Assembly (NCBI RefSeq): GCF_003946305.1
Contig: NZ_RHNS01000018.1
Location: 1-54,968, forward strand
DNA: 54,968 nt
Direction: 5' to 3'
DNA from: Lacticaseibacillus porcinae
GTDB lineage: Bacteria > Bacillota > Bacilli > Lactobacillales > Lactobacillaceae
The position numbers and the translations under genes were made by a program. Positions 1 through 7,802 of the stretch are shown here, piece by piece; positions within the stretch are counted from its first letter, which is position 1, and each line of letters begins with the position of its first letter. The notes beneath the pieces are model-generated. The model searched no databases. It saw only the letters and a program-made list of their open reading frames with translations, and was not told the DNA's origin.

Positions 1-537
1 CCTGTTGATCACTTGATGGGTGCGCCATTATTAGCTGATTACTTCTTGCGTAACCACTACAACGGCGAAGACACTGTTGTCGTATCACCTGACCATGGTG
101 GTGTGACTCGTGCCCGCAAGCTCGCTGAATTCTTGAAGGCGCCGATCGCCATCATCGACAAGCGTCGCCCTCGTCCAAACGTGGCTGAAGTCATGAACAT
201 CGTCGGTAAAGTTGAAGGCAAGCGTTGCATCATCATCGATGATATGATCGATACTGCCGGCACCATTACTTTAGCTGCTGCCGCTTTGAAGAATGCAGGT
301 GCCACTGAAGTCTTAGTTGCCGCAACCCACGCCATCTTCTCCGGCCCAGCCGTTGAACGTTTGGAAAACTCTGTGATCGAACAAGTTGTCGTCACTGACT
401 CCATTCAATTAGCCGAAGACAAGAAGCTTTCCAAGCTGGTCACTGTTTCCGTCGGCCCACTTATCGGCCGTGCCATCACCCGCATCCAAGAAAACAAGCC
501 AGTTTACCCATTATTTGAAAACCGGTTTAAAAAATAG
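1..537 (+). CDS. prs: Ribose-phosphate pyrophosphokinase, 3' part
   Basis: Makes PRPP from ribose 5-phosphate and ATP in the cytoplasm, feeding purine, pyrimidine, NAD, His and Trp synthesis. The reading frame is open from base 1 (it reads [11 protein letters not shown]), so the gene starts upstream of the window; only about the last 178 codons are seen. The phosphoribosyltransferase PRPP-binding loop is clear as [13 protein letters not shown] near codon 77, and [15 protein letters not shown] resembles the conserved Prs segment after the catalytic flexible loop. Codon use is strongly biased (aag, aac, ttc, cca), as in highly expressed genes, unlike the AT-rich genes that follow. The stop is 5 nt before the next ORF, with no terminator visible, so read-through into the polysaccharide genes is possible. 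Confidence 0.95.
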   Translation, partial: PVDHLMGAPLLADYFLRNHYNGEDTVVVSPDHGGVTRARKLAEFLKAPIAIIDKRRPRPNVAEVMNIVGKVEGKRCIIIDDMIDTAGTITLAAAALKNAGATEVLVAATHAIFSGPAVERLENSVIEQVVVTDSIQLAEDKKLSKLVTVSVGPLIGRAITRIQENKPVYPLFENRFKK

Positions 538-554
538 AGAGGATGTCGAAAAAA

Positions 555-1559
555 ATGAAAATAAAAGAACAAATTAAGCAGTTGGTTCCTGCATCCTTGC
601 TCCATCATGTGCAGATGTTTAAAGCATCCCAAAAGTTTGATCGTGCAAGCAAGATAGATAAGGATCGATATCTAAAAAATGCAGCCGTAATATTTCCTGA
701 GGACGACGAAGAAACAATTAAGGCGGCGCTGCTTTTTCATACGCATGCCATTGAGAAAGGATTAAGTCATCCCAATTTCCGTCCAAATTTTGGACATACG
801 GCACTCGCAAGCCTTGCAAGTTTGTCTTCAAAATATGTTGCTTCAGGATATTCGGTTGATGCTTTTGAATTTCAAAATTATTTATCAGTTTTGAAAGCAT
901 ATAAGGAACGGCATGAACATTTGAATATTTCAACTCCATATTTTGACAAGCTTTTTCGACATGTGGGTTATCGGAATGCTACTGATATGGCAGGAGTTTC
1001 AACTATTTCTCGTGATTCTAGTGAATGTAGAAAGATAAATTATCTCGATCTTATGCAATGCAGGCACAGTGTCCGAGAGTACTCTGATGAAAAGGTTTTA
1101 AAATCACAGATTGAGAGTGCAGCATCCTGTCTACCGCTGACTCCGTCTGTTTGCAATCGCCAACCCTGGAAAGTAACAACAATGATGGATTCAGAGAAAA
1201 TAAGTACCATACTGAAATTGCAGGGAGGGTTTAAAGGTTATAATTTGCCACCCGCATTGAGTATTATATCCACATCTGATGCTTCCTTCAGGGGAATTGA
1301 TGAGAGAAATGAACCATACGTAGAGGGGGGCTTAGTATTAATGTCATACTTACTTGGCCTAACTGCTGAGAACTTAGCAAGCTGCACGTTGAACATGATG
1401 TTAGATCAGGAGCGGATGAACGAAATCCGAAAGGTTTACCAATTACCGGAAAGTGAAACGATGATTGCCTTAGTAGCAATCGGCCATTTTAAAGAATCCT
1501 ATTATATTGCAAAGTCGAAGCGCCGGGATCCAGCTGACGTATGCAATTTCTTAGAATAG
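555..1559 (+). CDS. Nitroreductase-family protein in polysaccharide locus
   Basis: About 334 residues. The C-terminal half carries nitroreductase-fold signatures: CRHSVREYSDEKV near residue 175 and a PSVCNRQPWKV-type segment about 30 residues later, which in the family bind FMN. The N-terminal ~150 residues are not part of the classic fold and I do not recognise them. I chose ATG 555 because the GAGAGG ribosome binding site (537-542) abuts the earlier ATG at 543 with no spacing but lies 12 nt from 555. The gene is AT-rich and sits between prs and a flippase and pyruvyl transferase; such proteins occur in capsule or exopolysaccharide clusters, where I infer a role in modifying a sugar or its substituent. 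Substrate unknown. Confidence 0.75.
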   Translation: MKIKEQIKQLVPASLLHHVQMFKASQKFDRASKIDKDRYLKNAAVIFPEDDEETIKAALLFHTHAIEKGLSHPNFRPNFGHTALASLASLSSKYVASGYSVDAFEFQNYLSVLKAYKERHEHLNISTPYFDKLFRHVGYRNATDMAGVSTISRDSSECRKINYLDLMQCRHSVREYSDEKVLKSQIESAASCLPLTPSVCNRQPWKVTTMMDSEKISTILKLQGGFKGYNLPPALSIISTSDASFRGIDERNEPYVEGGLVLMSYLLGLTAENLASCTLNMMLDQERMNEIRKVYQLPESETMIALVAIGHFKESYYIAKSKRRDPADVCNFLE

Positions 1560-1574
1560 TAAATCGGAAATATT

Positions 1575-2957
1575 ATGAAAAAATATAAAAAGTTACTAGG
1601 AAATTCCGTAATATTTGCAATCGGAAATCTTGGAAGTAAGTTTATTTCGTTCTTATTATTACCTCTTTACACATATACAATGTCAACTTCTTCGTTTGGG
1701 ACAGCTGACTTGGTTCAAACAACTATTAGTTTAGCGCTACCGATAATTTCCCTCAATGTATTTGATGGTGTACTTCGCTTCGCAATGGATAAAGATGAAT
1801 CGAAATCCGAGGTGTTTACGACTGGCCTGCAATTAACACTTGTAGGTTCCGCTGTTACATTAATTGCAGGCGTGATAGTTCAATTTGTCTGGAACTCGCT
1901 AGGATTAATATTTTCTTTGATTTTGATTGCTCAAGCAATACAGTCTCTCTTTTCACAGTATATCAAAGCTATCGGTGAGGTCAGATTATTTGCAATCAAT
2001 GGCATCTTTCTAACGTTTTGTACGGCCATCTTTGATATTTTATTCTTAGTTGTGTTTCATCAAGGACTTTCGGGATATTTAATTGCGTTATTATTTGCTA
2101 ATATTTTGTCAGATATATTTCTTTGGCATTTAGCAAATCTCAGGAAAGCTTCGAATATTCGCTTGCATTCTACTACAATGCTGAAACGTCTCATCGCGTA
2201 TTCAACACCTTTAATTCCCAACTCAATAGCCTGGTGGACGACGAGTGCAATTAGCCGATACTTTATCCTTGCCTTCATTGGAACTGCAGGCAACGGTTTG
2301 TTCGCCGTTGCAAATCGAATACCTTCGCTTTTGAATGTTGTAAATACAGTTTTCTTTCAATCATGGCAATTGTCTGCAATCGAAGAATTTGAATCTAAAG
2401 ACAGTGCCGATTTTTATGCAACAGTGTTCCGCTACTACAGTCAGATAATGTTTTTTGGAACGGCTTGTATTCTTTTTATACTTAAACCGTTGATGACAAT
2501 CATTGTGAACCATAATTATTTTTCGGCGTGGAAATATATTCCCATCCTACTGATCTCCGTAGTCTTTTCTAGCTTTTCCAGTTTTTTTGGTCAGTTTTAT
2601 ATAGCTGCCAGGCGAACGGGTGGAGTGCTCATTACTACAATATTTGGAGCTCTAATCAATATCGCTCTAAATATTATTCTTGTTCCAAGTTTCGGACTTA
2701 TGGGCGCGGCAATTAGCTCGGCGGTTAGTTATCTAGTTTTATGGATTATTCGAGTATATGATACTAGGAAAATTCTAAAAATACGCTTGCAATCTAGCGA
2801 GATGCTTGCAAATCTGATAGTCATATCCATACAGATTACCGGTCTGTTGATTCAGCATGGAAATGGTCTCTCGTTGATTGTTGGAGCAGCCTTGATGATA
2901 TCTATTTTGATAAATGCACAATCAGTTATTAAGCTCTATCAGCAACGTCGTACTTAG
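1575..2957 (+). CDS. Wzx-type oligosaccharide flippase
   Basis: A 460-residue polytopic membrane protein with roughly 12-14 hydrophobic segments and the N-terminal pattern (LGNSVIFAIGNLGSKFISFLL) typical of the polysaccharide biosynthesis/MVF flippase superfamily. The family moves undecaprenyl-linked repeat units across the membrane in Wzy-dependent capsule and exopolysaccharide synthesis. Length fits the family. It starts 15 nt after the nitroreductase-like gene and has a weak ribosome binding site (CGGAAA), so coupling to upstream translation is likely. It is AT-rich, like its neighbours up to 4090, which suggests the block was acquired. No Wzy-like polymerase is next to it. Confidence 0.85.
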   Translation: MKKYKKLLGNSVIFAIGNLGSKFISFLLLPLYTYTMSTSSFGTADLVQTTISLALPIISLNVFDGVLRFAMDKDESKSEVFTTGLQLTLVGSAVTLIAGVIVQFVWNSLGLIFSLILIAQAIQSLFSQYIKAIGEVRLFAINGIFLTFCTAIFDILFLVVFHQGLSGYLIALLFANILSDIFLWHLANLRKASNIRLHSTTMLKRLIAYSTPLIPNSIAWWTTSAISRYFILAFIGTAGNGLFAVANRIPSLLNVVNTVFFQSWQLSAIEEFESKDSADFYATVFRYYSQIMFFGTACILFILKPLMTIIVNHNYFSAWKYIPILLISVVFSSFSSFFGQFYIAARRTGGVLITTIFGALINIALNIILVPSFGLMGAAISSAVSYLVLWIIRVYDTRKILKIRLQSSEMLANLIVISIQITGLLIQHGNGLSLIVGAALMISILINAQSVIKLYQQRRT

Positions 2958-2977
2958 GTTGAAAGGGAATCAATCAT

Positions 2978-4090
2978 ATGTTTAAAATTGAAGTACTTAC
3001 GTTCACAAATGCGGATAATTATGGTGCTGTGTTGCAAAACATGGGCTTGATCCAGACACTGAAACAAATTCCAGACGTTGAAGTGGAGACGCTGGACTAT
3101 CATACACAGAACATTGAGAGCCCATACCTATTTCATCCATTCCAAGTGGGAACTAAAAATCCTATAAAGTTTAGTATACGCGTAGCAAAGAATTTCATCT
3201 TTGCTCGTAGATTTCGTTCGCGCTCTGAGTCATTTAAAGCTTTTCGTACAGAAAAATTGCAATTAAGCGTGCCATATACAGATTCTAAGTTGAAAAAAGT
3301 TCCACCACGCGCTGACCTATTTGTGGTTGGAAGTGATCAAGTGTGGAATTCAGCAATCGTAGGGCACAATTCACAACGAATCTACTCGTTAGGATTTGTA
3401 ACTAACGCAAAAAAGATTTCGTATGCAGCAAGCTCAGGTGATAGTCGATTTATTTCGCAAGAAACAATCAACGAACTAAGAAAATATGATTTTGTTTCAG
3501 TTCGCGAACGAGAGCTTGAACATTATTTAGAACAGAATAATGTAGAAAATATTCGTCGAGATGTGGATCCGGTATTCTTGGTTGATGAGCAAGAATGGAG
3601 AAAATTTTCTGACGTTCAAGTAAATATTCCTAATCATTATATATTTGTTTATTCAGTTGGGCCCATGATGAAGAAGATTGCTTCAATAGCTGATGAATTG
3701 TCTTTAAGAACCGGCTTTCCAATTATTTATGTAGATTTTCATGAAAAACATCGGGCCCGAGCATTCAATCGCTTCGGTGCATCGCCAGCAGAATTTGTGA
3801 ATTATATTAGAAATGCAGATTATGTGTTAGCTTCATCTTTTCATGCTGTTGCGTTTTCTGTTATTTTCAGAAAAAAATTTCTTGCAATTCCTCACGTGAC
3901 TACGGGCGCTCGAATTATTGACATACTAGAAAGTTTGAATCTCAGCAGTCGAATTTACTCTGGAAAAATTGAGCAAATCTTTGAGCCCTTACCAAAACAA
4001 CTCGATCAAATTCGTAAAGAGTACACCGTTAGATCAAAATCAGCACTAGAATGCTATATTCGCACACTTATAAACGGTAACCCCAAATAG
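2978..4090 (+). CDS. Polysaccharide pyruvyl transferase family protein
   Basis: About 370 residues. The start (KIEVLTFTNADNYGAVLQ) and the segment RADLFVVGSDQVWN near residue 110 are hallmarks of the polysaccharide pyruvyl transferase domain (PF04230); DPVFL near residue 193 and the SSFHAVAFS motif near residue 288 also fit. Members transfer pyruvate ketals from phosphoenolpyruvate, or act as related transferases, on surface glycans, adding negative charge. AAAGGGA upstream of ATG 2978 is the likely ribosome binding site. It is the last gene of the AT-rich block; a CCCAAATA/TATTTGGG stem without a clear T run follows the stop (about 4082-4124). The exact substrate cannot be told from sequence. 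Confidence 0.85.
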   Translation: MFKIEVLTFTNADNYGAVLQNMGLIQTLKQIPDVEVETLDYHTQNIESPYLFHPFQVGTKNPIKFSIRVAKNFIFARRFRSRSESFKAFRTEKLQLSVPYTDSKLKKVPPRADLFVVGSDQVWNSAIVGHNSQRIYSLGFVTNAKKISYAASSGDSRFISQETINELRKYDFVSVRERELEHYLEQNNVENIRRDVDPVFLVDEQEWRKFSDVQVNIPNHYIFVYSVGPMMKKIASIADELSLRTGFPIIYVDFHEKHRARAFNRFGASPAEFVNYIRNADYVLASSFHAVAFSVIFRKKFLAIPHVTTGARIIDILESLNLSSRIYSGKIEQIFEPLPKQLDQIRKEYTVRSKSALECYIRTLINGNPK

Positions 4091-4202
4091 GCTTCATTTG
4101 TTCTTTTGAGTAGCTTATTTGGGTTCAACCGAAGATTATTGCGCTAGAACTTACTATTGTGAGTCGCTTGCTGTCGCTCAGTCTTTTTAATTGGAGAGCA
4201 TT

Positions 4203-5321
4203 ATGAAAATATTAGTCGTTGGATCCGGTTTATTTGGTGCAGTTAGTGCACGTGAACTTGCTTTGAGTGGACATGAAATCAAGGTTATCGATAAGCGTGA
4301 CCACGTTTCGGGAAATATCTACACGAAACAGGTTGAAGGAATTCAGGTTCACCAATACGGTGCCCACATCTTCCATACCGTTAACAAACGCGTCTGGGAT
4401 TATGTCCAACAGTTTGCTGAATTTAATCGCTATACTAACGAAGTCGTTGCGAACTATAAGGGTGAGCTTTACAACTTACCGTTCAATATGAATACCTTTA
4501 ACAAGATGTGGGGTGTGATTACTCCTGACGAAGCTCAGGCTAAAATTTAAGAACAACGCGCTGTTCTTAAAGGTAAGAAGCCTGAAAATCTCGAAGAACA
4601 GGCCATTTCTCTAATTGGTACGGATATCTACAATAAATTGGTCAAAGATTATACTGCTAAACAATGGGGACGTGATCCCAAGGAATTGCCTGCATTCATC
4701 ATTCGTCGGCTTCCAGTTCGGCTTACCTTTGATAACAATTACTTCAACGATCCATACCAAGGCATCCCGATTGGCGGGTACACTCAAATTGTTGAGAAGA
4801 TGCTGGATCAACCAAATATTTCCGTCCAGTTAAACACAGACTTCTTCGACAACCGCGAAAAGTATCTTCAAGATTACGATAGGGTGATTTTCACGGGCAT
4901 GATTGACCAATTCTTTGACTACAAGTTCGGCGAACTTGAATACCGTTCGCTTCGTTTTGAAACCGAAATACTGGACAAGGATAACTATCAAGGTAATGCC
5001 GTAATCAATTACACGGATGCTGATACCAAATTCACTCGTATTATCGAGCACAAGTTCTTTGAATTTGGTGCGGGTAACAAAGGAAAGACTGTTATCACTC
5101 ATGAATATCCACAAGACTGGTCCCGTGGAGTAGAGCCTTATTATCCAGTGAATAACCAAGAAAACGACCACTTGTTTAAGAAGTATCGTGAATATGCTAA
5201 TGCAGAATTTCCAAATGTTGCATTCGGCGGTCGCTTGGGCATGTATCGTTACTACAATATGGATCAAGTTATTGCTGCAGCTCTGCAGTTCGTTGAAACC
5301 AATAATATGTTCAAGCAGTGA
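4203..5321 (+). pseudogene. glf: UDP-galactopyranose mutase with internal stop
   Basis: Interconverts UDP-galactopyranose and UDP-galactofuranose; the product feeds galactofuranose-containing glycans. The frame from ATG 4203 (GGAGA ribosome binding site at 4193) reads MKILVVGSGLFGA with the N-terminal FAD-binding GxGxxG motif, then HQYGAHIFHT, and reaches 373 codons, the normal length for the family. It is interrupted by a single TAA at 4548-4550; the same frame continues at once with EQRAVLKGKKPE and later KDYTAKQWGRDPKELP, NYTD and GRLGMYRYYNMDQ. One substitution (for example GAA or CAA to TAA) explains the break. The first 115 residues lack the substrate domain, and I see no strong restart site, so the product should be inactive unless the stop is read through or is a sequence error. 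Confidence 0.9.
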
Positions 5322-5322
5322 T

Positions 5323-5353
5323 AAGTTGAGCGGGGAATGCCACTCAGCTTTTT
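5323..5353 (+). terminator. Intrinsic terminator after glf
   Basis: AAGTTGAG (5323-5330) pairs with CTCAGCTT (5343-5350), followed by a short T run. It lies two bases after the glf stop codon and separates the glf block from the sugar transferase unit. Confidence 0.7.
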
Positions 5354-5504
5354 GAAAAAGGAAGAATGTGTAATACATTTTGCGTTGTTTACGTCATATT
5401 ATGTCCACCCGTTACGTATAATTGTTGCTGAGAGATGGTTTTGACGATTCAATGTTGCATAAAGGCAAAGAAAACGTATTCATTTATTAATAACCTGAAC
5501 TTCA

Positions 5505-5533
5505 TTGCAACATACTTAAGAATAGCTTAAACT
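5505..5533 (+). promoter_or_regulatory. Promoter for priming sugar transferase
   Basis: TTGCAA (5505-5510), 17 bp spacer, TAAACT (5528-5533), 33 bp before the proposed start at 5567. The stretch 5354-5504 upstream is AT-rich and holds nothing else I can support. Confidence 0.6.
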
Positions 5534-5566
5534 GTATAAGTAACGATTATTGTGGGGGAACAATAT

Positions 5567-6223
5567 TTGGAGAGCATACATACACATAGAGCACGCGCTC
5601 GGTCGGCGAACCTGCCCGTCGGCTATCTGATGATTAAGCGTGCCTTCGATTTCGTAATGGCGGCGGCAGGATTGATTGTTTTAGCAATTCCTTTTCTGAT
5701 CATTGGTTTGATCATCAAATTCGATGATCCAGCTGGTGGAGTTTTTTATTCACAGACACGCGTCGGGCTTAACGGTAAGACGTTTCGGATGTGGAAGTTT
5801 CGTTCAATGGTTGCCAACGCTGACAAGATGGTCGATAAGTTAGCGGCACAGAACGAAATTACTGGCGCAATGTTTAAGATCAAAGATGATCCACGCATCA
5901 CTAAGATCGGTAGTTTCATTCGCAAGTATTCCATCGATGAATTACCACAACTCTATAATGTATTGCGCGGGGATATGTCGATGGTAGGTCCGCGTCCACC
6001 GTTGCCACGAGAGGTTGCTGAATACACCGCGTATGATAAGCAACGCCTTACGGTAACACCTGGTGCGACTGGCTTATGGCAAGTTAGTGGTCGTTCTGAT
6101 GTGAGCTTTGACGATATGGTCCAACTTGATATCAAGTACATCAACGAAGCTTCCGTCAAGACTGATCTGATGATCATCGTGAAGACCTTTGGGGTAATGA
6201 TCAAGCCGAATGGCGCTTATTGA
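5567..6223 (+). CDS. Undecaprenyl-phosphate sugar-1-phosphate transferase (priming enzyme)
   Basis: Loads the first sugar-1-phosphate onto undecaprenyl phosphate at the inner membrane face, starting repeat-unit assembly. It is a bacterial sugar transferase (PF02397): one hydrophobic helix (about residues 28-50 of ~218), then VFYSQTRVGLNG, MWKFRSM, the SIDELPQLYNVL and GDMSMVGPRPP motifs and a C-terminal PGATGLWQVSGRS block. Length fits the short form of the family. The frame is open from GTG 5552, but the GGGGGAA site at 5554-5560 fits TTG 5567 (seven-base spacing), so I prefer that start; ATG 5631 would cut into the domain edge. It has its own promoter. The sugar (galactose, glucose or an N-acetylated sugar) is not readable. 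Confidence 0.88.
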   Translation: MESIHTHRARARSANLPVGYLMIKRAFDFVMAAAGLIVLAIPFLIIGLIIKFDDPAGGVFYSQTRVGLNGKTFRMWKFRSMVANADKMVDKLAAQNEITGAMFKIKDDPRITKIGSFIRKYSIDELPQLYNVLRGDMSMVGPRPPLPREVAEYTAYDKQRLTVTPGATGLWQVSGRSDVSFDDMVQLDIKYINEASVKTDLMIIVKTFGVMIKPNGAY

Positions 6224-6351
6224 TCACAATGCATCTGAGCAGCACCACATTTTCAGCGTATTTGTACGAATTGCTATCTTTTATGAGAAAATTTTGGTAA
6301 AATCTTAATATATTATAGCCTCGCTGACACGGGGGGATTGGGGAACTACAT

Positions 6352-7425
6352 ATGGCAGATCAACAACATCATTCAAATCCAAAGAAACCACAACATACGA
6401 CCCGTAACTGGATCATCGGCATTATCGTTGTGTTGATCGTCGCTTTGGGCGGCTACGGTTATCACTTATACGCGTCCGCACATGACACTGTCAACAAGAC
6501 GCAAGCACCACTCAAGACTAAGAAGAACAAGGCCGCAACCAAGAAGGCTGATAAAGCCACAAAGTTTGCTAAGCCGATCAGCTTGTTGGTCATGAACTCC
6601 GGTACCAAGGATCTTTCCGCCTCTGATATCCACACCGATACCATGATGGTCATGACCTTGAACCCAGAAATGAAGAAGACCACATTGACCACGGTGCCTT
6701 ACAACACCATGGCAGAATTAGTTGGTTCCTCCGACAAGACGGTTGCTCCTATCAACACTGCCTACACTAAAGGCGGCGCTGACATGTCCGTTTCCTCAGT
6801 ATCCAGCCTGATCAACGCACCGATCGACTACTACGCTTTAGTTAACGTTAATGGTTTGACGAAGTTAGTTGATACTTTCGGCGGCGTTGACATCACGCCA
6901 ACTGAAACTTTCTCTCGTGATGGTCACGACTTCAAAGCTGGCGAAAAGATGCACATGGACAGCAAGACAGTTCTCTCATACGCTCGTAAGGACAGCATCA
7001 CTTCCGCAGCTGACTTGAACACCACTGAACACCAAGATCGTCAACAACAAGTTATCATGGCGATCTTCAAAGAGGCAGCTTCCTTCAAGTCCTTGACTAA
7101 CTTCAAAGAATTGATGAAGTCCGTTCAAGACAACATGCGTACCAACATGTCCTTCGACCAAATGGTTACTGTCTTCTCCAAGTACCGTGGTGCTATGGAT
7201 ACCCTCAAGAAAGATACCCTTGCCGGTACTCAAACCAAGGTTGGCGACACCACTTACACCGTTGACACAACCGACGAATTACAACGTGTCTCCGATTCCG
7301 TTCGTACCAGCCTCGGCTTGAACAAGAAGACCCTCAAGAACGAAGAAACCAAGTTGAACAAAGCCAACAAAGACTTCAACTTCGGTACTGACAACGCCAC
7401 TGGCTACAAGATCTCCGTTAACTAG
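6352..7425 (+). CDS. LytR-CpsA-Psr (LCP) family glycopolymer transferase
   Basis: 357 residues: a short cytoplasmic N-terminus, one transmembrane helix (about residues 19-42), a Lys-rich linker and an extracellular LCP domain. LCP enzymes move undecaprenyl-linked teichoic acids or polysaccharides onto peptidoglycan. The domain is recognisable from HTDTMMVMTLNP, NVNGLTKLVDTFGGVDI and YARKDS...HQDRQQQV. The last block differs from the usual form: an Arg normally a few residues before RQQ appears to be His, and the usual early Asp/Arg pocket reads MNSGTKDL, so substrate binding may be atypical. Strongly biased codons suggest high expression. Located after the priming transferase and closed by a strong terminator, it plausibly ligates the product of this locus. 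Confidence 0.88.
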   Translation: MADQQHHSNPKKPQHTTRNWIIGIIVVLIVALGGYGYHLYASAHDTVNKTQAPLKTKKNKAATKKADKATKFAKPISLLVMNSGTKDLSASDIHTDTMMVMTLNPEMKKTTLTTVPYNTMAELVGSSDKTVAPINTAYTKGGADMSVSSVSSLINAPIDYYALVNVNGLTKLVDTFGGVDITPTETFSRDGHDFKAGEKMHMDSKTVLSYARKDSITSAADLNTTEHQDRQQQVIMAIFKEAASFKSLTNFKELMKSVQDNMRTNMSFDQMVTVFSKYRGAMDTLKKDTLAGTQTKVGDTTYTVDTTDELQRVSDSVRTSLGLNKKTLKNEETKLNKANKDFNFGTDNATGYKISVN

Positions 7426-7440
7426 TTAGTAGGTATTGCG

Positions 7441-7476
7441 AAGCGCCTCGATCGTAATGATCGAGGCGCTTCTTTT
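7441..7476 (+). terminator. Strong intrinsic terminator after LCP gene
   Basis: A perfect 13-bp stem, AAGCGCCTCGATC (7441-7453) with GATCGAGGCGCTT (7459-7471), loop GTAAT, then a T-rich tail. It closes the polysaccharide locus. Confidence 0.92.
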
Positions 7477-7802
7477 GGGTCTTCAGGAAAGGGGACGCAA
7501 GTTCCTTAGCTACAGCGGACTCAACCGAACGCATGAAGATAAATCAATCTCGAATAGTGCCGTGTTTTTCATAAGTACGCGCAACTAGTATCATATTCGG
7601 TACCTGGTGGAAACTTCGTAGGGTAGAAGGTAGTAGTATCCATTTAGCTACCATCTCTGCCCATCATCCATACGAAAGCGACAATCTTGAATGAGTTCTG
7701 GATTGTTACATTTTTTGGGTGCAAGTTCCGTACGCATCTATCGAACGTATGAGCGTAAATGAACGAAGCGATGGTATACTTATCTACAGGGCTAGGAAAA
7801 AC
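7477..7802. other. Gene-free stretch with imperfect direct repeat
   Basis: About 325 bp without a credible gene. It contains two copies of an imperfect element: GCAAGTTCC (7497-7505) then CGAACGCATGA (7526-7536) and TAAATCAA (7540-7547); and GCAAGTTCC (7721-7729) then CGAACGTATGA (7742-7752) and TAAATGAA (7756-7763). The second copy ends just before a TATACT hexamer (7775-7780) that may be the -10 of the yobI-like gene; I see no matching -35. Confidence 0.5.

Noticed and set aside
4830-5378. 182-codon frame antisense to glf
   Set aside because: Shadow of the glf coding frame; no ribosome binding site.
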